A stretch of DNA of 32,814 nucleotides from Chromera velia (GCA_018398765.1 JAHBMJ010000980.1:1-32814); one strand, 5' to 3'; positions 19,550 to 30,464 are shown, counted from the stretch's first letter. The notes: generated by a model from the sequence alone, not told the origin. Made by a program: numbers and translations.

Positions 19550-20611
19550 ACATGCAGTGCATGGTCCTAGCACTCTCTGGAATATTCTCAGGCCCTGTTC
19601 TTGCTTTCAACCATGTATTCCCACACACCCTTTCAGCAAGCCGTTGTGCCTATGTTTCTTCGCTGCCTCTGGCCCTCGCCTTGCCTTGCCTTGTTCCGAC
19701 TCTTCTGACGGACTTCAGGGAACTCTCTGAATGGTCTGCCTCACCTCCTGCGCGTATGGACATTGTCTCGATGCTTGAGACCTGGCTATCTACTTATACA
19801 CCCTTCCCCGCCCCCCCCTGTCTCCCTCTGTGTGCAGAACGGCGACTTCATCCTGGTCCCAGATGCCTCAGGAGGGGAATTGTATGAGGCCTCCACCCTC
19901 CCCCAGAGGGGAGAAGCAGGCCTGACAGTAGAGCTCCACCAGTCCCCGTCTCTCACTGACAGTCAAGGACCCCAGGCAGCGGGTGCATCCTGCATGGGCG
20001 TCTGGGCGTCTCCGTCTCCTCTTCCCGTGGGGGGACCCTCGTCAATGACAACGCCATCGTGTTTGCATGGCACAGTGCTGCAGTCTCAGACTCCTCCCAT
20101 GCAGGCGTTTGGGTCTGCAGCGAGGTCCTCTTCTTCGTCCTCTACTTGCGTGTCTGTGTTCACCAACTCACACACACCCTCCCCAACAGATTTCTTTGCA
20201 TGCCCGCTGTCTCCAACCACACAGGCGTCAGCATGCAGCCACCCAGAGGCCCAGTCTCGGGGTGTATCGCAGAGTCTGCAGCCTGGGTCTGGAATCTGTG
20301 GAGACGTCGACATGGCAAGCGGCGGGGGCACTTTCGCCCCGTCTCCGGGGTTACCGCTGTCCCCCGTCTCTGCTTCTGCTGGGAACGGGGTGGACATGAT
20401 GGTGCAACAAACAGCGGGGCGGCACAGCCAAACAGGTCGGACAGTACTCACACTCTTCCTTAGACGCATTTACTCGCTTTCTCTGGTCAAGCCTGAGGAG
20501 GATGCGGAGCTGCTCTCTCAGGTCGCACGGGAGCGGGCCCAGCAGTCAGTTTCAGGGGCGCTGGAGGGGGGCTATACCTACTCTGGCGTCGTCTGTCAAG
20601 GTTATTTTTGA
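18225..20611 (+). CDS. Protein of unknown function, three exons
   Basis: Exons 18225-18535, 19240-19294 and 19838-20611 join in phase (GG|G, then phase 0) to 379 residues ending in TGA; both acceptors are GTGCAG. An in-frame TAG lies just upstream of the ATG at 18225. Starts at 18399 or 18411 would also work and may be better, because the first 58 residues look unconstrained. The most protein-like part is GKKVYVFDRVDAEAEPLETG, then VMDDVQRVFDQHRFEHIQ, then NGDFILVPDASGGELYEAS, which reads as a small folded domain with beta strands and one helix. The rest is Ser/Pro/Gly-rich and disordered until RTVLTLFLRRIYSLSLVKPE near the C-terminus. I do not recognise the family. A long AC microsatellite lies in intron 2. 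Confidence 0.6.
19437..19549. repeat. (AC)n microsatellite, imperfect
   Basis: About 110 bp of AC dinucleotides with a few substitutions, in the second intron of the unknown plus-strand gene. Confidence 0.95.
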
Positions 20612-20898
20612 ACTGAGGACTAGATTGAGGATCCAGAGCCTGCATATCATCAGTTAGGGTGTAGTTGATGACACCTAAAATGATCGACATGCGCGTAACT
20701 GGCACTGACCGCCTTTCTATTAGTATCTTTTTACTGTCTCTCAGGGAATGTATGACAATCATGATAGCACACGGGTTTAGTAAGTTATTCAATTAATGAC
20801 TGGATGAATGATACTACTAGGCGTGATCCCAATATATTTATTTCTATTAAAGGGACGATGATTTCACCGTGACTTTAAATAAACCCTGCAAGTTTGAG

Positions 20899-20984
20899 TA
20901 ATTTAAAGTAATTTAGCTTGATAATTTAAAGTAATTCATAGAGTAATTTAAAGTAATTTAGAATAGTAAACTAAAGTAATTTGG
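20899..20984. repeat. AT-rich tandem repeat, four units of about 23 bp
   Basis: The unit TAATTTAAAGTAATTTA plus a five- or six-base spacer occurs four times, the last copy diverged (TAAACTAAAGTAATTTG). It lies inside an AT-rich block, and no coding frame runs through it. Confidence 0.85.
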
Positions 20985-21095
20985 AAAGCTAAATTATTAA
21001 TTTTGGTCAAACTTTGGAGGTCAATGTCTTGTGAACCACAAAGAGTGAGACATTCATTGTCATTCAAACTAACAGTGCTTATGGGCCTATATAAG

Positions 21096-21194
21096 AGCAC
21101 GCGCTCAAATGCTTTTGGGCGTACGCGCTTAAAATGCTCGGCCCTTATATTAGTTGGCCCGGGGCAACTGGCCCCGCCGCGCGCGCTTGGGGCC
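21096..21194. repeat. GC-rich direct repeat and hairpin
   Basis: GCACGCGCTCAAATGCT (from 21096) is echoed by GTACGCGCTTAAAATGCT (21121-21138). At 21170-21194, GGCCCC and GGGGCC flank a CG-rich loop. The CpG-dense block contrasts with the AT-rich sequence directly to its left. Function unknown. Confidence 0.6.
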
Positions 21195-21441
21195 GACCCC
21201 GGCCGCGCGCCACGCCCTTCGCATGCAAAAGAAGGAGACCGTAACATACTTAGTATTGGCTGTATCATGTAATATAAGAGTGTTGCGCGATTCCGATCAT
21301 ATATGATGACTCTGAAGTTAAGAGTCTGAACCGGAAAAAACGCTCCTAACCCAACCATGAAGATCTAAGAGGTCTCGTTGGGTCTCACTCGCCTCTTGTT
21401 CACCCTTTCTACTGCGCAGCTGCAGCGCTCTCTAGCTCCCA

Positions 21442-24441
21442 CTAGATGCCCGCAAGCGCTTTTGCAATTGTACTCATCAGAAACCTGTATGTGATCTTGT
21501 TGGGCACTACCCCTTCTTGCTTCATCTGTTCAAAAAGCTACAGCGCTCTTTCACACTGACTGCCCCCGGCCGCGTTCGCCATTGCACTGATCAATGCATT
21601 GTACGTGATCTCGTCACACTCTACCCCCTCTTGCTTCATCTGTTCAAAAACCTGCAGCGCTCTTTCCCACTGACTGCCCCCGGCCGCGTTCGCCATTGCA
21701 CTAATCAGAGAGCTGCACGTGATCTCGTTACACTCTACCCCCTCTTGCTTCATCTGTTCAAAAAGCTGCAGCACTCTTTCCCACTGACTGCCCCCGGCCG
21801 CGTTCGCCATCGCACTAATTAGAGAGTTGTACGTGATCTCGTTACACTTTACCCCCTCTCGCTTCATCTCATCAAAAAGCTGCAGCGCTCTTTCCCACTG
21901 ACTCCCCCCGGGCGCTTTTGCCATTGCGTTGATCAATGCATTGTACGTTCTGTCGTCAGGCTCGGACCCTTCTTGCTTCATCTGTTCAAAAACCTGCAGC
22001 TCTCTTTCACACTGACTGCCCCCGGCCACGTTCGCCATCGCACTAATCAGAGAGCTGTACGTTCTGTCGTTAGGCTCGGACCCTTCTTGCTTCATCTGTT
22101 CAAAAAGCTGCAGCGCTCTTTCCCACTGACTCCCCCCGGGCGCTTTTACCATTGCGTTGATCAATGCATTGTACGTGATCTCGTCACACTCTACCCCCTC
22201 TTGCTTCACCTGTTCAAAAAGCTGCAGCGCCCTTTCACACTGACTGCCCCCGGCCGCGTTGACCATTGCACTAATCAGAGAGCTGTACGTTCTATCGTTA
22301 GGCTCTACCCCCTCTTGCTTCATCTCATCAAAAAGCTGCAGCGCTCTTTCACACTGACTGCCCCCGGCCGCGTTCGCCATTGCACTGATCAATGCATTGT
22401 ACGTGATCTCGTCACACTCTACCCCCTCTTACTTCACCTGTTCAAAAAGCTGCAGCGCTCTTTCCCACTGACTGCCCCCGGCCGCGTTCGCCATTGCACT
22501 AATCAGAGAGCTGTACGTTCTATCGTTAGGCTCTACCCCCTCTTGCTTCATCTCATCAAAAAGCTGCAGCGCTCTTTCCCACTGACTGCCCCCGGCCGCG
22601 TTCGCCATTGCACTAATCAGAGAGCTGTATGTGATCTCGTTACACTCTACCCCTTCTTGCTTCACCTCATCAAAAAGCTGCAGCGCTCTTTCCCACTGGT
22701 TGCCCCCGGGCGCTTTTGCCATTGCGCTGATCAACGCATTGTACGTTCTATCGTTAGGCTCAGACCCCTCTTGCTTAATCTGTTCAAAAAGCTGCAGCGC
22801 TCTTTCCCACTGACTGCCCCCGGCCGCGTTCGCCATCGCACTAATTAGAGAGTTGTACGTGATCTCGTTACACTTTACCCCCTCTCGCTTCATCTCATTA
22901 AAAAGCTGCAGCGCTCTTTCCCACTGGTTGCCCCCGGCCGCGTTCGCCATTGCACTAATCAGAGAGCTGTACGTGATCTCGTCACACTCTAATCCCTCTC
23001 GCTTCATCTCATCAAAAAGCTGCAGCGCTCTTTCCCACTGACTCCCCCCGAGCGCTTTTGCCATTGCACTAATCAGAGAGCTGTACGTTCTGTCGTCAGG
23101 CTCGGACCCCTCTTGCTTCATCTGTTCAAAAAGCTGCAGCGCTCTTTCACACTGACTGCCCCCGGCCGCGTTCGCCATTGCAGTAATCAGAGAGCTGTAC
23201 GTTCTATCGTTAGGCTCTACCCCCTCTTGCTTCATCTCATCAAAAAGCTGCAGCGCTCTTTCACACTGACTGCCCCCGGCCGCGTTCGCCATTGCACTGA
23301 TCAATGCATTGTACGTGATCTCGTCACACTCTACCCCCTCTTGCTTCACCTATTCAAAAAGCTGCAGCGCTCTTTCCCACTGACTGCCCCCGGCCGCGTT
23401 CGCCATTGCGCTGATCAGAGAGCTGTACGTTCTGTCATCAGGCTCGGACCCCTCTTGCTTAATCTATTCAAAAAGCTGCAGCGCTCTTTCCCACTGACTC
23501 CCCCCGGGCGCTTTTGCCATTGCGCTGATCAGGGAGCTGTACGTTCTGTCGTCAGGCTCAGACCCCTCTTGCTTCATCTGTTCAAAAAGCTGCAGCGCTC
23601 TTTCACACTGACTGCCCCCGGCCGCGTTCGTCATTGCACTAATCAGAGAGCTGTACGTTCTGTCGTTAGGCTCTACCCCCTCTTGCTTCATCTGTTCAAA
23701 AACCTGCAGCGCTCTTTCCCACTGACTGCCCCCGGCCGCGTTCGCCATTGCACTAATCAGAGAGCTGTACGTGATCTCGTCATACTCTACCCCCTCTCGC
23801 TTCATCTCATCAAAAAGCTGCAGCGCTCTTTCCCACTGACTCCCCCCGGGCGCTTTTGCCATTGCGCTGATCAGAGAGCTGTACGTTCTGTCGTCAGGCT
23901 CGGACCCCTCTTGCTTCATCTGTTTAAAAACCTGCAGCGCTCTTTCCCACTGACTGCCTCCGGCCACGTTCGCCATTGCACTGATCAGAGAGTTGTACGT
24001 GATGTTGTTAGGCTCTACCTTCTTTTGCTTTAGTTCCTCGAACAGCTGCAGGGCTTCCTTCCACTTCCCTTGCTTGCCTGCCTTCGAGATGCGGGAGGTG
24101 TAGATCTTCAGAAAGTTAAGGTTTCCGAGTGGAGCAGGCGCCGAAGCCCTACCCATCCGTCTCTGAACACCCCCACCCAGGTTGTTTCTACCCTTCTCCC
24201 TCGTTTGAGACTCTTGACGGACAGGGTTCAATTTGGTCCCTCTATGTTGCTGGACACTAGACCAATTAGCTTCTCTGTCTCTCTCGTGTCTGTCCGAATT
24301 TTGGGCTGGGCCTCCAAGACTTCTGCCGTCTCTCCATCTCAACCTCGGCCGGAGAGATGCGAAGCCGTCTCTACGTCTCGGGGCGCCCGTATTTTGGCTG
24401 CCTCTCCTTAAGTCTCCACCCGTTCTGGTGCCCTTCTTCAT
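21442..24441 (-). CDS. PPR-like protein with ~23 near-identical 38-residue repeats, interrupted by stops
   Basis: From about 24050 down to 21500 the minus strand encodes a helical repeat of consensus ITYNALISAMANAAGG, SQWERALQLFEQMKQEG, VECDE: the PPR pattern TYN-LI-A...A-LF--M---G--P-, but 38 rather than 35 residues, with three extra residues between the helices. About 22 full units plus a decayed last one are present, each 114 bp. PPR proteins bind RNA one base per repeat, usually in organelles. The N-terminal region is Arg/Gly/Ser-rich. The first ATG in frame is at 24441, but the frame stays open to about 24680, so an upstream exon is possible. The array carries in-frame TAG at 23464, 23350, 21538 and 21442 and TAA at 22429, each where sister units have Gln. 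It is either a decaying gene or an unusual one. No introns are evident within the array. Confidence 0.8.
21490..24010. repeat. 114-bp tandem repeat array (coding, PPR units)
   Basis: About 22 head-to-tail copies of a 114-bp unit. On the plus strand each contains CAGCGCTCTTTC followed by CACTGACTGCCCCCGGCCGC or a near variant. Copies differ mainly at a few switch positions: TGTTCAAAA or TCATCAAAA, GCGCTTTTGCC or CGCGTTCGCC, and the last codons of each unit. Strong similarity between distant copies suggests repeated unequal exchange or gene conversion. Confidence 0.95.
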
Positions 24442-25481
24442 CTGGCCCTTCACCTGCCTACCTGGGGGAAGAGGCCGTTCTACTCGTCTGTCTGCCTTTC
24501 CTCCTCCTCGTTCTGGAGACGGCAGTCGGCTTTTGCCGTCTCTAGCAATGGCTGACAGTTGCACGTGAGCATCGAACTTCACACGAATTCGTTGCCTCGC
24601 ATGAGGAAACTCTACGGATGTAACCAGAAAAGAAGCAGGGGCCAACCGCCACAGTCTCTGAGAAAACGACGAGACAGGCAAGGAAGAAAAAGAGCAGACG
24701 CATTACATCAATGTAAGAGGGTTTGCGGACGCCTTAAAGACGCAAGCACCGCTTCAAACAGGTCAATTCACATTCGTCAGGTTCTCTCAAAGTTCAGGAG
24801 TCAGAAAGATGCAGAGTAGACGGGGATGTAACTACTCAGAGGTCTCTGAAACCATTTGAGATAACCTGCTGAAAGGGAGACTGAAGTGCCAGACGACATT
24901 CAAGGGTCAAAGGAAGAGCCACCTTCAAGACATCGTGTACGAAATTCACATGACGAAATGTTGCAGGAACTTCGATTCTATCTCTTCTCCTTCAAATTCT
25001 GTAGATGTTGGTTGCATGGGTGGTGCTCGATCAGAATTCGAACGTACATCTCCCCTTTCGATCGATCGCGCGGCCCGGACCCCCCCCCCGGGGCCGCGTA
25101 TGGCGCTTCGCGGAAAAACTCCCCGGCCCCGGTAGAAGCCCACCATATAGGTCTCCATCAGTCTCCACATTAACTCTAGATAGTCCGACATCTCCAACAG
25201 ACTCAAAAGTCTGGCTATCTACAGGTCACAATGCACTCATCCGGATGTTTTTCACTGTCATACGGAAGGACTGTCATCTAGAACGTTTGCTATTCTGCCA
25301 TTTCAATCTGTTTATCTGCTGTTTCTGGATCGATTTCTCTACACCTGCAATTATTTGTCTCATACGCCTGTATACATTTAATTCTGCGTTTAGCACTCGG
25401 AATGTACACTTCAGACCTTGAATTGAGGCGGCGGAATACCTAAGAATTTGAGTTGCCAAGGCCGAACTTCGCACAGACCCC
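24442..25481. other. Upstream flank of the PPR gene; no supported gene
   Basis: A near-palindromic GC block at 25066-25099 (CGCGGCCCGG against CCGGGGCCGCG around a C-run) is the only conspicuous structure. A minus-strand open frame at 24946-25206 crosses it and is unrecognised. The last 280 bp before the LTR are moderately AT-rich and featureless. Confidence 0.4.
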
Positions 25482-25908
25482 TAAGAAGTCCTAGGGAAAT
25501 CTGCCTACTTGAAGGATAGAAGGATGGATGGACATACAGACTTCTACTTAGCGATAGATCCACTCTTGAACATGCCTACGATCATTGGACATGAAACAGA
25601 ACACCTACACTGTCTATGTAGTTCATTTGATCCGTCAGGTTCACTCGGTACATCATACATGGATGCACTGTTACTCTAGGCAGTCTATCCTTCTCCTCTC
25701 TTCGGTGTTTGATCCATTTGTCTGGAAAGCATACAGTCCTTGTTTGTATTACATTTTGCAGTCTCGATTGAATTTTATTTTTTCTGTATGCATCAATAAT
25801 TCCATGCGCATGCAATTTCCGATTCCGATGGCGGTGCGACTGCACGCGAGGACAAGGATGGATCAGAAGCTCCGTGGCGACGCTAGGCGACGACGTTAAC
25901 TTCGTACA
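25482..25908 (-). repeat. 3' LTR of the copia-like element
   Basis: Matches 30465-30891 over its whole 427-bp length with only substitutions by eye. On the element strand it begins TGTACGAAG. It is preceded, on that strand, by the purine tract GAGGGGGTG, as expected for a 3' LTR. Confidence 0.9.
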
Positions 25909-25917
25909 CACCCCCTC
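25909..25917 (-). other. Polypurine tract next to the 3' LTR
   Basis: GAGGGGGTG on the element strand, directly adjoining the LTR start; this is the usual site of plus-strand priming in the family. Confidence 0.6.
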
Positions 25918-26039
25918 ATCCTTGGACTCGATAGTTTGTTTGTCTTCTTCTTTCTGAGTCAAATACCCACTTCGACAACTTTCTTCTTGGAGGTTCAGTC
26001 TGTCCCAGCGTTGCGCACCGCTTAGACTCCTTCCCCTCT

Positions 26040-26950
26040 AACTCTCTTTCCTTCTCCTTTTTTTTTCTTTTCTTCTTCTCTGTCTCGGGTCTCTTCTTCT
26101 GTATTCCTTCCGGTCTTCTCTCTCCTTCTCCCTCGGGTTGGCCGGACCCTTGTTTCACAAGAGTTCAGGCAGTCAGGTTGTTTCTTTTTTTTTTTTCTTT
26201 CGTTCGATCGATCGATCTTTCGCTCCTTCCCCTTGCTCGCTTTCTCCCCACCCCTCCCCCTTCGATCGATGGAACGAATGTCGCAGTCACTTTTCTGTCT
26301 TTCCGTCTCGCGTTCTAAGTGCCACTTCACTTCCATGTATATGCATCGAGCTTGCTCTTTCTCTGTTTTTCTGCTTCTCGTTCTCCTTGCTTCCTTCTTT
26401 CTTCCTTTCTTCCTTTCTTTCTTTCTTTTTTTCTTTCTTTCTTTCTTTTTTTCTGTCTTTCCCTCTTCCTTTATTTCTGTCTTTCTTTCTCTTTTTCTTT
26501 CCTTCTTTCTTTCTTTTTTTTTTTTGTCTTGGAGACTGCGGACGGTCACTTCCTTCTCATTGCAATGGACTCTGCTTTTTCCAGGCTGCCGGGACTTTGA
26601 CTTGGTCCTCTCTGTGACGCGTTTGTTTTGCCCCCCTTCAGACCTTGAGTGGACCTTGCCCCACCTGTCGGTGCTTCCTCCTTGCCTCGATCCGGTCGTT
26701 AATCCCTCCCTTCTCCCTTTTCCTGTTCTTCCTCTCTCTTCTTTTCTGTTTTTTCCTTTTCTTCTTTTCAGATTTTTTTTTTTTCTCCAGCCTGCCCCCC
26801 TCCTCTTTTCCTCTGTTTTTTGCCTCATTTACCTTTTTTTCATCTTCTTTCCCCTTTCTTCGTTTGTTTCTTTGTAGCTTTCTGCGGTTCTCTAACTCCA
26901 TTCTCCTCTTTTATTCTTTCTTTTTGGTTCTATAACCAGCCTGTTGCTTT
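26040..26950. repeat. Long polypyrimidine (plus) / polypurine (minus) tract within the element
   Basis: About 900 bp are dominated by TTTC, TTCC and TTTTTCT runs on the plus strand, densest at 26390-26525. On the element strand it lies between integrase and the 3' LTR, where other copia elements carry reverse transcriptase. Open frames through it are Lys/Arg/Glu-rich repeats and are not considered genes. Confidence 0.85.
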
Positions 26951-27449
26951 CCCCTGTCTGTCTTCGTCTTCCTTCCTTCTGTCCTCCTCTCTCTTTCTGT
27001 CTCATCCTCATCTGTGTCTGAATCCGAGTCATCATCACTTTCGGGCTGCACCGCTGGCAGGTCATGCTCTGAGTCTATGTCAGACCCTTCAATCCGCACC
27101 TCTGACTCCTCCTTGGACTCCACTAGGAATTCCTTCAGCTCCTGTTCACGCTCGGCCTCCACTACCTCGCCATTCATTTTTTTGATTTCTCTCTGACTCA
27201 CCTGCAAGTACCGATCCTCTTGTCTCCCCTCCATCGTCTTCGGCTGCTTCTGTTGGTTGTGCCCCTTTTCTCCCTCCTGTACTTTGCGTGCCTCTTCACC
27301 TGCTTCCGGTTGGGGAAGAATCCACACCCCCTCCGTGGCTTCTGGGACTGTTTCTTGCTCGGCTGAAAGGGATCCGTGTAGAAGGGACTGACTGGCGGCT
27401 TCCCTCCCCTTGAACCCCCATTCGAACAGCACCCCTTTCCTTGCCTGAA

Positions 27450-28686
27450 GCACATCAATTTTTTGGACAAAGTAAAAGAGGAATTCATTCTCTCCCTCTT
27501 CCTTCTTCTCCATCACTTTGACTGTTGCTCCTGCTTCTTTGGAGATATACCATCCCTTCTTCTCTTGCAGCTCGATTCTTTTCGGGGCGGTCTTTGGGTG
27601 GTGGGGACGGAAGGTGACCTGATCTCCACATATGAAGGACAAATCGGGCTGCCTGCTATGCTTCTTGTTGTAAAGGTTAGTTCCCAGCTCGTGCGTGTAC
27701 AGTGCCATGTACGTTTGCACCAACCCTTTCAAAATCTCCGGTAAAACCGCCTTTGGCCATCCTTTCACCCTCAACATTGTCTCTGCCAGTCTTTGCACCA
27801 TCCGAATGGCATTCTCTGCCGCCCCTTGTGACTCTGATTTGTATGCTGCGCTTTTTTTGAAGTATGTCATCGGCAACACCTCTCTCATCCTCTTTCCTTT
27901 CATCACTGCTTCGTTGTTTGATCTGTAGATGCTTGGCTGTCTATGCGGCTGGGGAAGGAGACTTCTGTTGTCTGCTAGGAACCGAAAATAGTGATCGGGG
28001 ACATCTCTCTTCGCATTGAGAGACATCACATCAATCTCTCGAGTGTACAGCTCCACGATGACTGAGAACAGGTACTCCTCCAAGAATCCAATGTCACTAT
28101 AAATCACCTCCCCATAACTCTTTGCCTCTCTCTCTCTCCTGTCTGTCACGGGGCGAGGACTCCTGTTGACTGCATTTCTCATCTCGCACACCTCACAGTC
28201 CTCCCACACTTGTTTCCTTGTCTGCTCGCTAACCCCCACTCCCCTCTCTCTGAGTGTTGCTGCTAGTCGGTTGATGTCGTAGTGGAGGAACCTCGCATGC
28301 CATGCCCCCAATTCTTCCTTCTCAGTGATCATTTTTTTCTCCTCCCTTTTTCTCATCTCCCCCACTCTGAGTTGTTTTCGGACAAAGGCGTGAGCCTCCA
28401 GAGGTGGCATCTCCTTGTTGGGTAGTTGTCTCATAGGAAGCAAGACAAGGAAGGGTAGGTTAGACTCCCCATCCCCCTCAGGATAGGTAATGACTAACCT
28501 GGTGAGCCTCCCCTCTGTATCCATGACCGTGACGTAATTTTCCCCTCCCTTACTCTCATCCATTCCGTCATCTATCACCGTCCCTCTCCCTCTAGCTAGA
28601 TGCTTGGTATACACTCTGGGTTTTGTGATGTATCCAATCGAATCGACATCCACCACTTGCTTAGTCACTGCATCCAACCCTATCAT
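27450..28686 (-). pseudogene. Pre-integrase and integrase part of the copia-like fossil
   Basis: GAWHARFLHYDINRLAATL followed by CEVCEMRNAV is the GAG-pre-integrase and zinc-binding region. YGEVIYSDIGFLEEYLFSVI and then SQGAAENAIRMVQRLAETML fit the integrase catalytic core. A C-terminal stretch with QPDLSFICGDQVTFRP resembles the usual end of a copia integrase. Part of a broken element. Confidence 0.8.
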
Positions 28687-28728
28687 CCTGACTGTGCCGT
28701 ATGAACCGATCTTGAACCCCGGGGCCCC

Positions 28729-29240
28729 TTAATCTGTGACGCCCATCGTCACCTCAACAGGTACCTCCCACAAAATTCGGTCTTGGTCTATGGTGTCTCT
28801 GCACCAGACTGTATGACTTGCACATGTGTCTGAATGCCACCGAAGGTTAACGTTCCTTTTACCCCTTTCTCCATCCTGTCGTGAGCTCATCCGCTCGTTC
28901 ACAGTCGTCATCCAGGACTCGAGGAACAGATCTGCAGACAGAGACATCAGGGAAGAGGAAACGAGTCCATCACATTGTTGACCCAATTGGTTGCAGTCTA
29001 AGAGGGAACAGTTCGGGAGAAGAGGCAGTGCAGACTGACCTCCCTCCCTCCCTCCGCTGCTTTCTTGGGTCGTGGTCCTTGGAAAAGTCGTTTGAGGCCG
29101 AGTGTAAAACGCAGTCGACTTGCCTGGAAGTCCACCATTTTTGGGTTTGTCAGTATGGGTTTGTAGGACAGATGTCTGTTGTGTGTATCGATTCGGTGGC
29201 GGTCGTGATGGAGAAGGCAGATTCATTTGGGAATGTTGCA
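28729..29240 (-). pseudogene. Protease-like region of the copia-like fossil
   Basis: It lies between the zinc knuckle and the integrase, where the aspartic protease is expected. A WHSDT-type motif near 28,840 is the only local support. Assigned mainly by position. Confidence 0.4.
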
Positions 29241-30432
29241 GCTACGGCTGCATGGGAAATTTGGGGCAGTATTTGGCAAAGTGCCTTTTCACACTACACC
29301 GAGGGCAGATGTGATCGCGGGCCCAACAGTCGTACGGACCCTTTGTCTAATAACCGTACCCTGAGCACCCTCTATCCTGTGGTGGCGGTCGGAAGTTTGG
29401 CCTCCTGTCCTCTCTCTATTGCCCCGGCTTCCTATTCATCTGTCTTCCCGCCCCTGACCAATTGCATCTCTCTGGTTGTCGATGGTAACCTGGTTGGCCC
29501 CTAGGAGGGACCCCGACCCCTCTGACATAGTTTGCTTGGGTCCAACCTATGGGCTGCTGTGCTGCTGTTTGGGAATGCTGGATCCATGCAGAGTTCTGCG
29601 GGTGAGTGAAGGTCGAGGGGGTCTGGGTGAGCATAGCATTGCTCTGTTTGTGAGAGTCTCGTACCATCTGCCAGATCAGTGCTGGCTCATCGTCATCTGC
29701 TCTTACTCTGACTTCCCTCTTCTCTCTGACTCTTTTCTGTTGCTGTAGGTAAGTCTCTCGTTCTGTCCTCTCCCCCTCTGATTCCCACCTTGCAAAGGAA
29801 TCTTCTCCATGCTCATCAATCTCCTCCTTAATGGCCTTGATTAACTCCTCATACTTGTTATAGTCCGCCTTCATCCCGTTATAGAGGGTGGACGCAAGAA
29901 GTTGAGGGAGTCCGTCTTGCACATAGCGTGCTGCCTCTTCACTGCTGAGGGTCATGCTGCATCTGCTTGCGAGGGTCATCAGTCGTTAGGCTGTAGTAAG
30001 AAGCCTTCGGGGTTAGATTGTCCATACTGCTTTCCCTGCCACACTGTCTAGATTCCCCCACGATCTTCTGACTTTCTTCTGTTGAATGTGCTGGGCCACC
30101 TGTCTCTTGTCTTTGATTGCCTCCCATACCTTATCTTTGTATGCTTCTGGGTCTACATTGTTGTTCTGATCAAGAATCTTGCCGTCATAGTACATCTGCA
30201 CAACCGCCTCAACTGCCACTCTCTCGTCATGGGTTCCTTTGATCGCCGCTTTGAGCTGGTCTACCTCCCATAAAGCTTTCCCCTTTGCTGTGGGTATTGT
30301 GTGGTATACTGCCGACCCGTCCCTCTTCACCAGGCAGTCCAACCTCCATTTTTCGTACGTCCATTCCTGTTCTGCAGACAGGCTCGGGAAAACTGATTTC
30401 TTCCCTCCTCTCTCCTCTTCGAGATCGTCCAT
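29241..30432 (-). pseudogene. Gag region with zinc knuckle of the copia-like fossil
   Basis: Starts MDDLEEERGGKKSVFPSLS just inside the primer binding site and is helix-rich and charged throughout. Near its end CPRCSVKRHFAKYC gives the C-x2-C-x4-H-x4-C zinc knuckle of nucleocapsid proteins. It is a broken copy. Confidence 0.75.
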
Positions 30433-30440
30433 TCCGACGG

Positions 30441-30463
30441 TTCGAGCCCACCTGGGAGCACCA
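30441..30463 (-). other. tRNA primer binding site of the LTR element
   Basis: On the element strand TGGTGCTCCCAGGTGG begins one base inside the 5' LTR. Its plus-strand complement ends in TGGGAGCACCA and extends back through TTCGAGC, the shape of a tRNA 3' end: T-loop, five-base stem strand, seven-base acceptor strand, one base, CCA. The tRNA identity was not determined. Confidence 0.8.
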
Positions 30464-30464
30464 C

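Larger units (their letters stand above)
20612..21441. other. Intergenic stretch: AT-rich block then GC-rich block
   Basis: The 3' end of the plus-strand gene and the 3' end of the minus-strand PPR gene converge here. The left half is AT-rich with tandem repeats. From about 21085 it switches to CG-rich sequence with a TATATAA motif (21088-21094), two related direct repeats and a hairpin. No gene was found. Confidence 0.5.

Noticed and set aside
21442-24010. Alternative nuclear code with TAG/TAA read as glutamine
   Set aside because: None of the glutamine codons in the exons of the other three well-supported genes is TAG or TAA, so a genome-wide reassignment does not fit; local decay or editing is simpler.
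21490-24010. CRISPR array
   Set aside because: The repeat is 114 bp with no unique spacers and encodes PPR helices in one frame; the genome is eukaryotic.
21517-24033. Long plus-strand open frames (about 100-306 codons) antisense to the PPR array
   Set aside because: They are shadows of the repeated minus-strand units; they repeat the same 38-codon period and have no independent features.
25066-25099. GC palindrome as a replication origin
   Set aside because: There is no supporting element around it; a C-run with GC flanks alone is not evidence.
26022-26828. 268-codon Lys/Arg/Glu-rich minus-strand protein
   Set aside because: It is the translation of the purine-rich simple-sequence tract inside the LTR element.
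30430-30463. A tRNA gene
   Set aside because: Only a tRNA 3' end is present; the 5' half and anticodon arm are missing, and the position matches a primer binding site.
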